A DNA stretch of 64,000 nucleotides. It comes from FEN-1191 sp964528845 (GTDB taxonomy: Bacteria; Pseudomonadota; Gammaproteobacteria; Steroidobacterales; Steroidobacteraceae). A program made the position numbers and the translations under genes. The stretch spans positions 89,102 to 153,101 of the forward strand of contig CAZGVE010000002.1 in the NCBI GenBank assembly GCA_964528845.1, read 5' to 3'. Positions 50,340-58,692 of this stretch are shown one piece after another. Each line of letters opens with the position of its first letter. Positions within the stretch are counted from its first letter, which is position 1. The notes beneath the pieces were generated by a model. That model was not told the origin of the DNA. It made no database searches and saw nothing but the letters and a program-made list of their open reading frames with translations.

Positions 50340-51457
50340 CAGGGCTCGCTCGTTGCCTGCTGGCCGTGGCGCTGCTGTGCATCGGCGCGCTCGCGCAGGC
50401 GCATGTCGCGAGCAACAGCTTTCTGCGCCTCGATGTCGATGGCACACAGCTGCAAGGCGTGCTCGAGCTCAGTGTGCGCGATGCCGAGATCGCGGTCGGT
50501 CTGGATCGTGATCGCGACGGGCGGGTCAGTTGGGGCGAGGTGCGGGCGGGGCGGGACGCGATCGACGTCTACCTGCTTGCGCACCTGATGCTTGCCGCAC
50601 CGGACGGGCGCTGTGTATTGCGCCCCGGCGCGGTGCAGATCAACGAGCGTGTGGACGGCAATTACCTGTGGCTGCCGTTCACGGCGCAATGCGCATCGAA
50701 TCCGCGGCGGCTGCAGATTGGCTACCGGATGCTCGATCAGGAAGATCCCTCGCATCGCGGTCTGCTCGTGCTCAATGCGCGCGGGCGGACGCAGACGGCG
50801 GTGCTCGGGGGCACGCGTCCGGTCCAGGACTTCGATCTCGAGCGCCCGTCGGCAGGGTACGCATTCGTGCAATACCTGCAGGCCGGCATCTGGCACATCT
50901 GGAGCGGCATCGACCACCTGCTGTTCCTGCTCTCACTGCTGCTGCCCGCGGTGCTGGTGCGTCGCGAGCGCCGCTGGCAGGCAGTACCGATCGCCTCGCC
51001 GGCGCTGTGGAGCATCCTGAAGGTGGTGACTGCGTTCACGCTGGCGCACTCGGTGACGCTGTCGCTGGCGGCATTCGATCTTGTCCGCCTGCCGACGCGG
51101 CTCACGGAGTCGGTGATCGCCGCGTCGATCATCGTTGGGGCCCTGAATAACGTCTTTCCGATCGTGACCGAGTCGCGCTGGCGCATCGCCTTTGCCTTCG
51201 GGCTGCTGCACGGCTTCGGGTTCGCCACCGTGCTGTCGGAAATGGGGCTGCCGCAGGGAGCCCGGCTGCTCTCGCTGGTCGCGTTCAACCTCGGAGTCGA
51301 GGCCGGCCAGCTGGCGGTCGTACTGGCGGTCATGCCGCTGGCCTACCTGCTGCGCGCCACCCGCTTCTACCAGCGTGGACTGATGCCGTGGGGATCGACG
51401 GCAATCGCCGGGCTGGCGCTGTTCTGGTTCATCCAGCGTCTGGGCGGGCTCAACTGA
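50336..51457 (+). CDS. HupE/UreJ-like membrane protein with periplasmic domain
   Basis: A 373-residue protein with a signal peptide (LLAVALLCIGALAQA). The periplasmic domain (about 25-180) includes a complete EF-hand-type calcium loop, D57-R-D59-R-D61-G-R-V-S65-W-G-E68. The C-terminal half has about seven membrane helices, with the HupE_UreJ_2 hallmark GIWHIWSGIDHLLFLLSLLL, TAFTLAHSVTLSLAAF, VIAASIIVGALNNVF and GLLHGFGFATVL. Related HupE proteins are linked to nickel or cobalt uptake, but this two-domain group has no proven function. The histidines in HIWSGIDH, AHS and HGFGF could bind metal. Confidence 0.85.
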   Translation: MTGLARCLLAVALLCIGALAQAHVASNSFLRLDVDGTQLQGVLELSVRDAEIAVGLDRDRDGRVSWGEVRAGRDAIDVYLLAHLMLAAPDGRCVLRPGAVQINERVDGNYLWLPFTAQCASNPRRLQIGYRMLDQEDPSHRGLLVLNARGRTQTAVLGGTRPVQDFDLERPSAGYAFVQYLQAGIWHIWSGIDHLLFLLSLLLPAVLVRRERRWQAVPIASPALWSILKVVTAFTLAHSVTLSLAAFDLVRLPTRLTESVIAASIIVGALNNVFPIVTESRWRIAFAFGLLHGFGFATVLSEMGLPQGARLLSLVAFNLGVEAGQLAVVLAVMPLAYLLRATRFYQRGLMPWGSTAIAGLALFWFIQRLGGLN

Positions 51458-51944
51458 GGTGGCTTGCCAGCCGTAGCAGCAGCGCGTTCGGAATCCGCTC
51501 GCTGCGGATCATCAGCAGCGCACCCTCCGGGGCGATGAAATCCCGGTGGCGCAGTCCCGGGCGCGTGAACAGGAAATCGCCCTGGCGGTAGACCACTCCC
51601 TGGTGCGTGATCGAACCCTCGAGTACGAGGCACTCCTCGTCCTTGGTATGCGGATGCGGCGGAATGCGCGCCCCCGCCGCCAGTCGCCACAGCGAGGTCT
51701 GCGTGCCGTGCTCGCGATCCACGTGCAGGGTCTTGATCGTCACTCCAGGCAGCAGCTGCTTCCATTCGCCGTCAGCAGCGCGCAGGACCTGCGTCGTGCC
51801 GGCCACCCCCGCCATCACGCGCGCTCGCAGGTCGGCGACCTGCTCAGGCGCGAGGGCCGCAGGCGCAATCGCGGCGCCCAGCAGCCCCAAGCTCTGCGGG
51901 TCGAGCACTTCCGGCGCCGTGGTCTTGTCCTTGGGGCTACTCAT
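51450..51944 (-). CDS. ChrR-like cupin anti-sigma factor lacking the zinc-binding ASD motif
   Basis: A 164-residue protein. The C-terminal 90 residues are a ChrR-type cupin (GVTIKTLHVDREHGTQTSLW, ARIPPHPHTKDEECLVLEGS, YRQGDFLFTRPGLRHRDFIA). The metal ligands H-x-H...E...H are in place. In Rhodobacter ChrR, the N-terminal anti-sigma domain holds a zinc with an HxxxCxxC motif. Here residues 1-60 have no such motif, although a helical NLP-like segment (PEQVADLRARVMAGVAG) remains. It overlaps the ECF sigma gene by eight bases, which strongly supports an anti-sigma role. In ChrR-type systems the signal is singlet oxygen or organic peroxide; that carry-over is inference. Confidence 0.8.
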   Translation of the reverse strand: MSSPKDKTTAPEVLDPQSLGLLGAAIAPAALAPEQVADLRARVMAGVAGTTQVLRAADGEWKQLLPGVTIKTLHVDREHGTQTSLWRLAAGARIPPHPHTKDEECLVLEGSITHQGVVYRQGDFLFTRPGLRHRDFIAPEGALLMIRSERIPNALLLRLASHLS

Positions 51945-52563
51945 CAGACTGGTCCGCTGCTCCGAGGGTCCTGCGCAGCGCGGTGAGGCCGCGCTGGATG
52001 TGCGATTTTACCGTCCCGAGCGGCATCCGCGTGCGCTCCGCAATCTGCTGATGCGACAGGCCCTGGAAGAAGGCGAGACCAATCAGCTGTTGCTGCTCCG
52101 GGCTGAGGGTAGCGACGGCCGCGCGCACCGCGCTGTCGGACTCGAATTGCTCGATCAGCAGCTCCGCGGCCGGCATCGCTTCCTCAGCATACGCGTCGGG
52201 TGCATCGGATAGATGCACCTGGGTGCGCTGGCGGTGCCGGCTGCGGTAGCAGTCCAGTGCCCGCGAGCGCGCGATCACCATAATCCATTGCAGTGCGTTG
52301 CCCCGGCGCGGATTGAACTGCCGCGCAGTGCGCCAGATCTGCTGGTACACGTCGCAGCAGACTTCCTCAGCATCCGCAGCCTGCGCGACGATGCGCAGCG
52401 CCAGTCCGTAGACGCGCTGCACGGTCAGGTCGTAGAGCGCCTCGAGCGCACCGGAGTCCTGCTTGCGGATGCGCTGGATCAGGGTCGCGAGCTCGACCGC
52501 ATCCGCGCCGTCCGAGCCGTCCGTGCCACCGCGGGGTTTCCGGCCCTTGAAAAGCATCGCCAT
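51937..52563 (-). CDS. ECF RNA polymerase sigma factor paired with ChrR-like cupin
   Basis: A 208-residue sigma factor. Region 2 has ALEALYDLTVQRVYGLALRI and DAEEVCCDVYQQIWRTARQF, followed by GNALQWIMVIARSRALDCYR. Region 4 has LSPEQQQLIGLAFFQGLSHQ and QIAERTRMPLGTVKSHIQRG. It is close to the RpoE/SigK type that partners ChrR proteins. The ATG overlaps nothing upstream; the antiporter gene diverges across 77 bp in which short inverted repeats occur (GTAGC-GCCTAA-GCTAC at 52564-52579). Anti-sigma control by the gene at 51450 is expected. Confidence 0.9.
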   Translation of the reverse strand: MAMLFKGRKPRGGTDGSDGADAVELATLIQRIRKQDSGALEALYDLTVQRVYGLALRIVAQAADAEEVCCDVYQQIWRTARQFNPRRGNALQWIMVIARSRALDCYRSRHRQRTQVHLSDAPDAYAEEAMPAAELLIEQFESDSAVRAAVATLSPEQQQLIGLAFFQGLSHQQIAERTRMPLGTVKSHIQRGLTALRRTLGAADQSDE

Positions 52564-52640
52564 GTAGCGCCTAAGCTACGCGTCGCCCCGCGCGGGTTCA
52601 ACCGGCCAGGGCGCGGGCTGGTGCGCTAAGCTGCGCGCCG

Positions 52641-53840
52641 ATGAGCACCAGCGAAATCTTCCTGATCGCGATGGCGATCATCTTCACGATCCCGTTCCTG
52701 ATATGGCGGCTCGGCCGGACTGAATACTATGCGCCCCTGGTCGTGGTGCAGATTCTCGCCGGCATCCTGCTCGGACCCGGGGTGCTCGGCGCCGCGTTCC
52801 CGCACTACTACCAGTTCGTCTTCAACGCGCAGGTGATCCAGGCGCTCAATGGCATCGCCTGGTGGGCCGTGATGTTGTTTGTCTGGATCGCCGGCATCGA
52901 ACTGGACCTGAGCCAGGCCTGGCAACACCGTCGGGAAGGGGGTATCACCGCCGGGCTCGCGCTTGGCACGCCACTGCTGTTCGGCTGTGGCGCCGCGGCG
53001 CTGATCGTCGCTCACCCCGGCTGGGTTGGACCCGCCGCATTGCGCTGGCAATTCGTGCTCGGTCTCGGAATGGCCTGCGCGGTCACCGCGCTGCCGATCC
53101 TGATCCTGTTCATGGAGCGGCTCGAGATACTGCGCGCGCCGCTCGGGCAGCGCGTGCTGCGCTACGCGAGTCTCGACGACGTCGCGATCTGGGGTGTGCT
53201 GGCCCTGATCCTGATGGACTGGCACCGTATGGGCAGGCAGCTCGGGTTTCTGCTGCTGTTCGTGCTGGCGGCCTGGCTGTTCCGCCGCCTCATGGCCCGG
53301 CTGGCAGAACGCGATCGCTGGTACGTCGGCCTGATCTGGCTGGCCGCGTGCGCTTTCGGCGCGGACTGGGCTGGTCTGCATTTCATGGTCGGTGCGTTCC
53401 TGTCCGGCGCCGTCATCGACCGGCAGTGGTTCGAGCTGGGGCATATGGACCAGTTGCGGCACGACGTGCTGCTCGTGGTGATGCCTGTGTTCTTCCTGAG
53501 TACGGGCCTGCGCACGACCTGGACGGTGGGCGGTGCGGCGGTGTTCGCGGCGGCGGCATTGCTGCTGGTGGCGTCGGTCGCCGGCAAGTTGGCCGGGGTC
53601 GCTCTGGCTGGCAGGATCCTTGGGTGGCGCGCCGGCGAGGGCTGGTTGATCGGCTGGCTGCTACAGACCAAGGCGCTGATCATGATCATCTTCGTGAACA
53701 TACTGCTGGACAAGCAGATCATCACCAGCGCGTCGTTCACCGCGCTGCTGCTGATGGCGGTCGGCAGCACGATGCTGACGATACCGATGGCCTCGCCGGC
53801 GTTGCGCGCCCTGCGGCAGCTTCCGGCCGGATCCGACTAG
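52641..53840 (+). CDS. Cation:proton antiporter (CPA2-like)
   Basis: A 399-residue protein of about 12-13 membrane helices, related to the KefB/NapA Na+(K+)/H+ exchangers. Typical segments are RLGRTEYYAPLVVVQILAGI and LLGPGVLGAAFPHYYQFVF, then VMLFVWIAGIELDLSQ. The family ion-site acidic pair is replaced by a singular acidic residue in ASLDDVAIWGVL, which has DD. The late segment LQTKALIMIIFVNILLDK carries the charged turn. There is no cytosolic RCK/TrkA domain. The ATG at 52641 has no clear ribosome-binding site. Its stop overlaps the convergent gene for free-Met sulfoxide reductase by four bases. Confidence 0.85.
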   Translation: MSTSEIFLIAMAIIFTIPFLIWRLGRTEYYAPLVVVQILAGILLGPGVLGAAFPHYYQFVFNAQVIQALNGIAWWAVMLFVWIAGIELDLSQAWQHRREGGITAGLALGTPLLFGCGAAALIVAHPGWVGPAALRWQFVLGLGMACAVTALPILILFMERLEILRAPLGQRVLRYASLDDVAIWGVLALILMDWHRMGRQLGFLLLFVLAAWLFRRLMARLAERDRWYVGLIWLAACAFGADWAGLHFMVGAFLSGAVIDRQWFELGHMDQLRHDVLLVVMPVFFLSTGLRTTWTVGGAAVFAAAALLLVASVAGKLAGVALAGRILGWRAGEGWLIGWLLQTKALIMIIFVNILLDKQIITSASFTALLLMAVGSTMLTIPMASPALRALRQLPAGSD

Positions 53841-54361
53841 GCGTTCGGGGCCAGGCGGTATTGCGGCACCACGGTACCTGCCATCAGGATCTGCAGCAGC
53901 AGCTCGATGCGCTGGCGGTCGGTCTCGTCGAATCGGCCGCGCTGCGGACTGTCGAGATCGAGCACGCCCACCAGGACCTCCTCCTTGAAGACCGGCAGCA
54001 CCATCTCGGACTGTGAGGCCTCATCGCAGACGATATGCCCGGGGAATGCATGCACGTCCGGCACCAGAACCGCTGCCCGCTGCAGCGCTGCGGTACCGCA
54101 GACGCCGTCGCCGAGCGCGATGCAGGAGCAGGCGGGCTTGCCCTGGAACGGTCCGAGTACCAGATCGGTGCCGCGTAGCAGGTAGAAGCCTGCCCAATTG
54201 AGTCGCGGCAGGTGGTTGAACAGCAGCGCGGCGAAGTTGGAGATATTGGCGAGGAAGTCGGTCTGGCCTGCGATCAGCTCGGTCAGCCGCAGGCCGAGTC
54301 GATCGTACGTCGCCGCCTTGTCCGAATCGTCAGTCGCCGGGCTGGCTACGGGTTCTCTCAT
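53837..54361 (-). CDS. Free methionine-(R)-sulfoxide reductase (GAF domain)
   Basis: A 174-residue single GAF-domain enzyme that reduces free Met-R-sulfoxide in the cytosol. All three cysteines of the family are visible, in FQGKPACSCIALGDGVCGTA (the first and second) and in FPGHIVCDEASQSEMVLPVF (the third). NWAGFYLLRGTDLVLGPFQG and GVLDLDSPQRGRFDETDRQ are also typical. Converges on the antiporter gene. It follows the oxidative-stress-type ECF/ChrR pair at a short distance, which fits a repair role, though co-regulation is not shown. Confidence 0.9.
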   Translation of the reverse strand: MREPVASPATDDSDKAATYDRLGLRLTELIAGQTDFLANISNFAALLFNHLPRLNWAGFYLLRGTDLVLGPFQGKPACSCIALGDGVCGTAALQRAAVLVPDVHAFPGHIVCDEASQSEMVLPVFKEEVLVGVLDLDSPQRGRFDETDRQRIELLLQILMAGTVVPQYRLAPNA

Positions 54362-54433
54362 GCGTGCACCTGGACTCCCGATGATGCCACCATCATGCGG
54401 GTATCCACCGGGAGGAGGAAGCCGGGCTCGGAT

Positions 54434-54760
54434 TCAGCGCGCCCAGTGTCCGGGCTCGAGCCGCCAGCCGCCGCCGCCGGCGACCCAGCGGTGCGGGACC
54501 CAGTAGTAACCGGGACGGCCCGGGCGCCAGCGCCCAGGCACCCACACGTGGCGTTCGCCGATCCAGTTCCAGTAGCCGCCGATCCAGACGTAGCCTGGCG
54601 CCGGCGCGACGCCGATCACCTCGACGCGCGGCTCGGGCGGAGCCACGGCAATTGCACCACCGACGTACACGCGCGGCGGGGTGACCACGCAACCGCCAAG
54701 GTTCAGCGTACCGAGCAGCAGCGCCAGCAGCGCTGCCTGCGGAAGCCGGGATGTCTTCAT
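54434..54760 (-). CDS. YXWGXW-repeat lipoprotein
   Basis: A 108-residue precursor with a lipoprotein signal peptide (ALLALLLGTLNLGGC). The mature part has YXWGXW/WVPGHW-type repeats: GYVWIGGYWNWIGERHVWVP, GRWRPGRPGYYWVPHRWV and GGGGWRLEPGHW. Such small Trp/Tyr-rich surface lipoproteins are common in proteobacteria and have no proven role. The ATG at 54760 has GGAGGTTCC upstream. It diverges from the pyrophosphatase gene across about 190 bp. Confidence 0.85.
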   Translation of the reverse strand: MKTSRLPQAALLALLLGTLNLGGCVVTPPRVYVGGAIAVAPPEPRVEVIGVAPAPGYVWIGGYWNWIGERHVWVPGRWRPGRPGYYWVPHRWVAGGGGWRLEPGHWAR

Positions 54761-54950
54761 GGAACCTCCTGAACATTAACTGCTCGCAATCAACCCAACG
54801 CGCGAGCACGGAATCGGATGACTCTAGCGGCGAATGCCAGGCTACGGCAGGAACGATTTCGCATTTTGATCGTGGAACTCATCGCGCGTGCCGTCCGCCG
54901 GGATCGCAGGTAGCATGAGAACATCCCCCGCTGCCACGGAGCCTTCAGGA

Positions 54951-55496
54951 ATGGGACTGGATCTGGTCAATGCCGGTGCCAAGGCGCCCGACCGCTTCAA
55001 CGTGATCATCGAGATTCCGATGAACGCGGATCCAATCAAGTACGAAGTCGACAAGGAGAGCGGCGCGATCTTCGTCGATAGGTTCATGGGCACCGCGATG
55101 CACTATCCGTGCAATTACGGCTACGTGCCGCGTACCCTGGCCGAGGACGGCGATCCGGTCGACGTGCTCGTGATCACTCCCTTTCCGCTGCTGCCGGGTG
55201 TCGTCGTGCGCTCGCGCCCGCTGGGGCTGCTGAAGATGACTGACGATGCAGGAGCGGACTCCAAGGTGCTGGCCGTGCCGGACGACGAGGTACTGCCCAT
55301 CTATAGCCACTGGCAGCGGCACGAGGATATCCATCCCCAGCGTCTGTTCCAGATCCAGCACTTCTTCGAGCACTACAAGGATCTCGAACCCGGCAAATGG
55401 GTGCGAATCGAAGGCTGGGGAGGGGTGGACGCGGCCCGGGCGGAAATCGAAACCGGGATGCGGCGCTACGCCGCGCAGGCCGACAAGGCTCCCTAG
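54951..55496 (+). CDS. ppa: Inorganic pyrophosphatase (family I)
   Basis: Soluble Mg-dependent enzyme that splits pyrophosphate in the cytosol. The 181-residue product has the usual length, with KYEVDKESGAIFVDRFMGTA, MHYPCNYGYVPRTLAEDGDP, and the family signature D-G-D-P-V-D-V-L carrying metal-binding aspartates. KMTDDAGADSKVLAVP and the closing GKWVRIEGWGGVDAARAEI are also typical. An AGGA lies just before the ATG at 54951 and a GGAG at -12. Longer frames add only non-homologous residues. A possible hairpin follows the stop (55519-55536). Confidence 0.95.
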   Translation: MGLDLVNAGAKAPDRFNVIIEIPMNADPIKYEVDKESGAIFVDRFMGTAMHYPCNYGYVPRTLAEDGDPVDVLVITPFPLLPGVVVRSRPLGLLKMTDDAGADSKVLAVPDDEVLPIYSHWQRHEDIHPQRLFQIQHFFEHYKDLEPGKWVRIEGWGGVDAARAEIETGMRRYAAQADKAP

Positions 55497-55518
55497 CGCT
55501 GACCAGAACGTCCGCTAT

Positions 55519-55536
55519 GGTCACGGAAACGTGACC
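55519..55536 (+). terminator. GNRA-loop hairpin after ppa
   Basis: GGTCACG and CGTGACC (55519-55525, 55530-55536) are perfect inverted copies around a GAAA tetraloop, 22 bp after the ppa stop. No T-run follows at once. It could be a terminator or part of the operator region of the marR gene, whose putative -35 box overlaps the right arm. Confidence 0.4.
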
Positions 55537-55577
55537 TGGATCTATATTGTCTTATATAATATCAGATGATATTATAT
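55531..55577 (+). promoter_or_regulatory. Promoter with MarR-type operator palindrome
   Basis: GTGACC (55531-55536) and a perfect -10 TATAAT (55555-55560) are 18 bp apart. The -10 box lies inside a 24-bp palindrome, arms 55554-55564 and 55567-55577 (11 bp each, ATATAATATCA and its complement, GA between). This is the only AT-rich stretch in the region, and it ends 28 bp before the marR GTG. It is well placed for autorepression of the marR and efflux operon. Confidence 0.75.
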
Positions 55578-55605
55578 CAATAGTTTTATTCTCGGGACCA
55601 CGCCA

Positions 55606-56055
55606 GTGACCGCCGCAGACTCACTGCAGAACTTCGGCTTCCTGATCCGCGACGTGTCGCGCCTGTCGGCGAAGAACTTCGGGCGCCACGCGCGCGAGCT
55701 CGAGATCACAGTGTCGCAATGCAAAGTGCTGGCCTATCTCCAGCGCCATGAAGGCATCAGCCAGGCCCGACTCGCCGAATTGACGGAGACCGAACCGATG
55801 ACGCTGGTCCGGACGCTGGACCGCATGGAACAGGACGGCTGGATCGAGCGCCGGGCGGACCCGGAGGACCGGCGTGCGCACCGGCTGTATCTGCGCGAGA
55901 CCGCGCGTCCGGTATTGCAGCGGATCTGGAAGATCGCCGATCAGTCGCGCGCCGAAGCGCTCGGCGCGCTGAGCATGAGCGAGCGTGAGCAGCTGGTCGG
56001 GCTGTTGCAGCGTGTGCATGCGCGGCTCTCGGCGCTGGACGCGCGCTCCGGCTGA
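55606..56055 (+). CDS. MarR-family transcriptional regulator
   Basis: A 149-residue winged-helix repressor. Helix-turn-helix sequence is LAYLQRHEGISQARLAELTE with recognition helix TEPMTLVRTLDRMEQDGWIE, then the wing RRADPEDRRAHRLYLRET, where DxRxxRL is the MarR hallmark. It starts at a GTG, 28 bp after a perfect palindrome over its own -10 box. The HlyD-type efflux adaptor gene begins one base after its stop, so the repressor is made with the pump it controls. The inducer is presumably a phenolic or drug-like compound. Confidence 0.92.
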   Translation: MTAADSLQNFGFLIRDVSRLSAKNFGRHARELEITVSQCKVLAYLQRHEGISQARLAELTETEPMTLVRTLDRMEQDGWIERRADPEDRRAHRLYLRETARPVLQRIWKIADQSRAEALGALSMSEREQLVGLLQRVHARLSALDARSG

Positions 56056-56056
56056 A

Positions 56057-57166
56057 ATGAGCGCTGACAGCAACACTTCCGGCACCGGCGACATCGCGAC
56101 TGCGCCGCCGGATGCGGCACGCTCGCGGCGACGCTGGGTACTGATGTCCGGTGGCGTGATCGTCGTGCTGGCCGGCGCCATCTGGTATTACTTCGCCGGC
56201 GGCCGTTACGTGTCGACCGACGACTCCTCGGTCCAGGCGGCACAGGCCAGTATCAGCACCAACGTGCCCGGTCGCGTCGTGGAGATCGACGTGCGCGACA
56301 ACCAGCGCGTTCGGCAGGGCGATGTGCTGTTCCGTCTGGATGACCGGCCGTTCCGGATCGCGCTCGAGGATGCCGGCGCCAGATTGGCCACGGCGCGCAT
56401 GCAGATTGGCGCGGCGCAGGCGACCTACCGACGGCAGCTGTCCGAAGTCGCCGCAGCACGCGACACCGTGGTCTATCAGCAGGGTGAGTTCGAGCGTCAG
56501 CAGCGCCTGTTGCAGTCTGGGATCAGCTCCCGCTCCCAGTTCGAGCAGACCCGGCACGCGCTGGAGGTTGCGCGCTCGCAGCTGACCGGGGCGCAGCAGC
56601 AGCTGGGAGCAGTGCTGGCGATGCTGGGCGGCAGGCCGGACCTGCCGGTGGATGTGCATCCGACCGTGCAGCAGGCGCAGGCCGCGCTGGATCGGGCGAA
56701 CCTCGAGCTCTCCTACACCGTGATCCGGGCGCCGAGCGACGGCATCACCGCGAAGGTCGAACAGCTGCAGACAGGCGACTACATCAATGCCGCGGTGCCG
56801 GTGTTCAACCTCATCTCCGACCATGACATCTGGGTGGAGGCGAATTTCAAGGAGGATGAGCTCGCCTATATGCGTGCCGGCCAGGCAGCCGAAGTGCATA
56901 TCGACGCCTATCCGGGTCGCACATTCCGCGGCGAGGTGGCGAGCCTGAGTCCCGGCACCGGCGCACAGTTCTCGCTGCTACCGCCCGAGAACGCGACCGG
57001 AAACTGGGTCAAGGTCGTACAGCGCGTGCCGGTGCGAGTGCAGTTCGGGCCTTCCGAACTCCAGGCAGTGCCGCTGCATGCCGGCCTTAGCGCCAGCGTG
57101 ACCGTGGACACGCGGCATCAGCGGAGCCTGTTCGGGCAGACGGCGCAAGCCGCGCCACATCAATGA
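56057..57166 (+). CDS. EmrA-like membrane fusion (HlyD) protein
   Basis: A 369-residue periplasmic adaptor. One transmembrane helix is at about 30-48 (VLMSGGVIVVLAGAIWYYFA), followed by GGRYVSTDDSSVQAAQASIS, the first lipoyl half (VPGRVVEIDVRDNQRVRQGD), a coiled-coil hairpin (about 100-190), the second lipoyl half (YTVIRAPSDGITAKVEQLQT) and the beta-barrel (IWVEANFKEDELAYMRAGQ). It joins the inner-membrane MFS pump at 57163 to the outer-membrane channel at 58676. It overlaps the pump gene by four bases and follows marR by one base. Confidence 0.92.
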   Translation: MSADSNTSGTGDIATAPPDAARSRRRWVLMSGGVIVVLAGAIWYYFAGGRYVSTDDSSVQAAQASISTNVPGRVVEIDVRDNQRVRQGDVLFRLDDRPFRIALEDAGARLATARMQIGAAQATYRRQLSEVAAARDTVVYQQGEFERQQRLLQSGISSRSQFEQTRHALEVARSQLTGAQQQLGAVLAMLGGRPDLPVDVHPTVQQAQAALDRANLELSYTVIRAPSDGITAKVEQLQTGDYINAAVPVFNLISDHDIWVEANFKEDELAYMRAGQAAEVHIDAYPGRTFRGEVASLSPGTGAQFSLLPPENATGNWVKVVQRVPVRVQFGPSELQAVPLHAGLSASVTVDTRHQRSLFGQTAQAAPHQ

Positions 57167-58692
57167 GCGCGACCGCCGCCGCCGCCGCGCTGCCGGCAGC
57201 GCACACGCGGCGCCTGATGATCACGGGCACCGTGATGCTCGCCTCGATCCTGCAGGCGCTCGACAATACGATCGCCAACGTGGCACTGCCACGCATGCAG
57301 GGCAGCCTGTCCGCGACCCAGGACCAGATGAGCTGGGTGCTGACGTCCTACATCGTCGCGGCGGCGATCATGACTCCGCTCACCGGCTGGCTCGCGGATC
57401 GCTATGGCCGCAAGCCTGTGTTCCTGGTTTCCATCATCGGCTTCACGCTGGCCTCCGCGCTGTGCGGCATGGCGCAGTCCCTCGGACAGATCGTGGTGTT
57501 CCGGGTGCTGCAGGGGCTATGCGGCGCGGCCTTGATACCGATGTCACAGGCGGTGCTGTTCGATACCTATCCGCCCGCCGAACACGGACGCGCGATGGCA
57601 CTGTGGGGCATCGGCGTCGTGCTCGGTCCCACGCTCGGACCGCTGCTCGGAGGCTGGCTCACCGACCAGTACAGCTGGCGCTGGGTGTTCTACATCAACG
57701 TGCCGTTCGGGATACTGGCGGTACTGGGAGTGCTCGCGTACTTTCCCGACACCCGGCACGCGCGCAAGGAGTTCGATTTCTTCGGCTTCGCGATGCTCGG
57801 AGTGTTCATTGGCGCGCTGCAGCTGCTGCTCGATCGCGGGCCGATCAAGGACTGGTTCGACTCGGGCGAGATCCGGCTCGAGGCCGTGGTCTCCGGCCTG
57901 GCGCTGTACCTGTTCATCGTACACACGCTGACCGCCAAGCGGCCCTTCATCCGGTTGGCGATGTACCGTGACCGCAATTTCCTGACCGGCAACGTGCTGA
58001 TCTTCGTAGTCGGCATCGTGCTGTTCGCGACCCTCGCGCTGCTGCCACCGCTGCTGCAGGGGCTGCTCGGCTACACCGCGTTCCAGGCCGGCATCGTGAC
58101 TGCTCCGCGCGGTACCGGAACCCTGATCGCGATGCTGTTCGTCGGACGACTGATGGGACGTGTGGACGTGCGCCTCGTGATCGCCTCGGGGTTCGCACTG
58201 ACGGCGATCTCGCTGTGGCAGATGAGCCATTTCTCGCTGCAGGTGGACATGGCGCCGCTGATCTGGTCGGGAGCGATCCAAGGCCTCGGCACCGGTATCG
58301 TCTATGTGCCGATGGCGGCGCTGAGCTTCGCCACCCTGCCGGCGCTGATGCGCAACGAGGGCACCGCGCTATTCAACCTGGTGCGCAATCTCGGCAGCAG
58401 CATCGGCATCTCCACGGTGCAGGCGCTGCTGGTCCGCAATACCCAGCTCGTGCACGCATCCTTGAGCGCACATCTAACGCCGTTGGCGATGGCGGTACAT
58501 GGACTCGGGGCCGGCGGCGGCCGGCATTCCATGGCGGCGCTCAATGCGCAGGTCACCGCGCAGGCCGCGATGGTGGCCTATCTGGACGATTTCTATTTCA
58601 TGCTGGTGCTCACGGTGTTGGTAATACCGCTGTTGCTACTGGTGCGCACCGGCGGCGCGCCAGCCGGAGCCAAAGATGTCGTGCTGGATTAG
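57163..58692 (+). CDS. EmrB/QacA-type (DHA2) MFS drug exporter
   Basis: A 509-residue inner-membrane proton-driven exporter with about 14 helices. Family motifs are LDNTIANVALPRMQGSLSAT, the motif A loop GWLADRYGRKPVF, and motif C-like GIGVVLGPTLGPLLGGWLTD with YSWRWVFYINVPFGI following. It pairs with an EmrA adaptor and NodT channel, making a complete tripartite system. Substrate range is not predictable. It overlaps the adaptor gene (ATGA) and the channel gene (17 bp). Confidence 0.93.
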   Translation: MSATAAAAALPAAHTRRLMITGTVMLASILQALDNTIANVALPRMQGSLSATQDQMSWVLTSYIVAAAIMTPLTGWLADRYGRKPVFLVSIIGFTLASALCGMAQSLGQIVVFRVLQGLCGAALIPMSQAVLFDTYPPAEHGRAMALWGIGVVLGPTLGPLLGGWLTDQYSWRWVFYINVPFGILAVLGVLAYFPDTRHARKEFDFFGFAMLGVFIGALQLLLDRGPIKDWFDSGEIRLEAVVSGLALYLFIVHTLTAKRPFIRLAMYRDRNFLTGNVLIFVVGIVLFATLALLPPLLQGLLGYTAFQAGIVTAPRGTGTLIAMLFVGRLMGRVDVRLVIASGFALTAISLWQMSHFSLQVDMAPLIWSGAIQGLGTGIVYVPMAALSFATLPALMRNEGTALFNLVRNLGSSIGISTVQALLVRNTQLVHASLSAHLTPLAMAVHGLGAGGGRHSMAALNAQVTAQAAMVAYLDDFYFMLVLTVLVIPLLLLVRTGGAPAGAKDVVLD

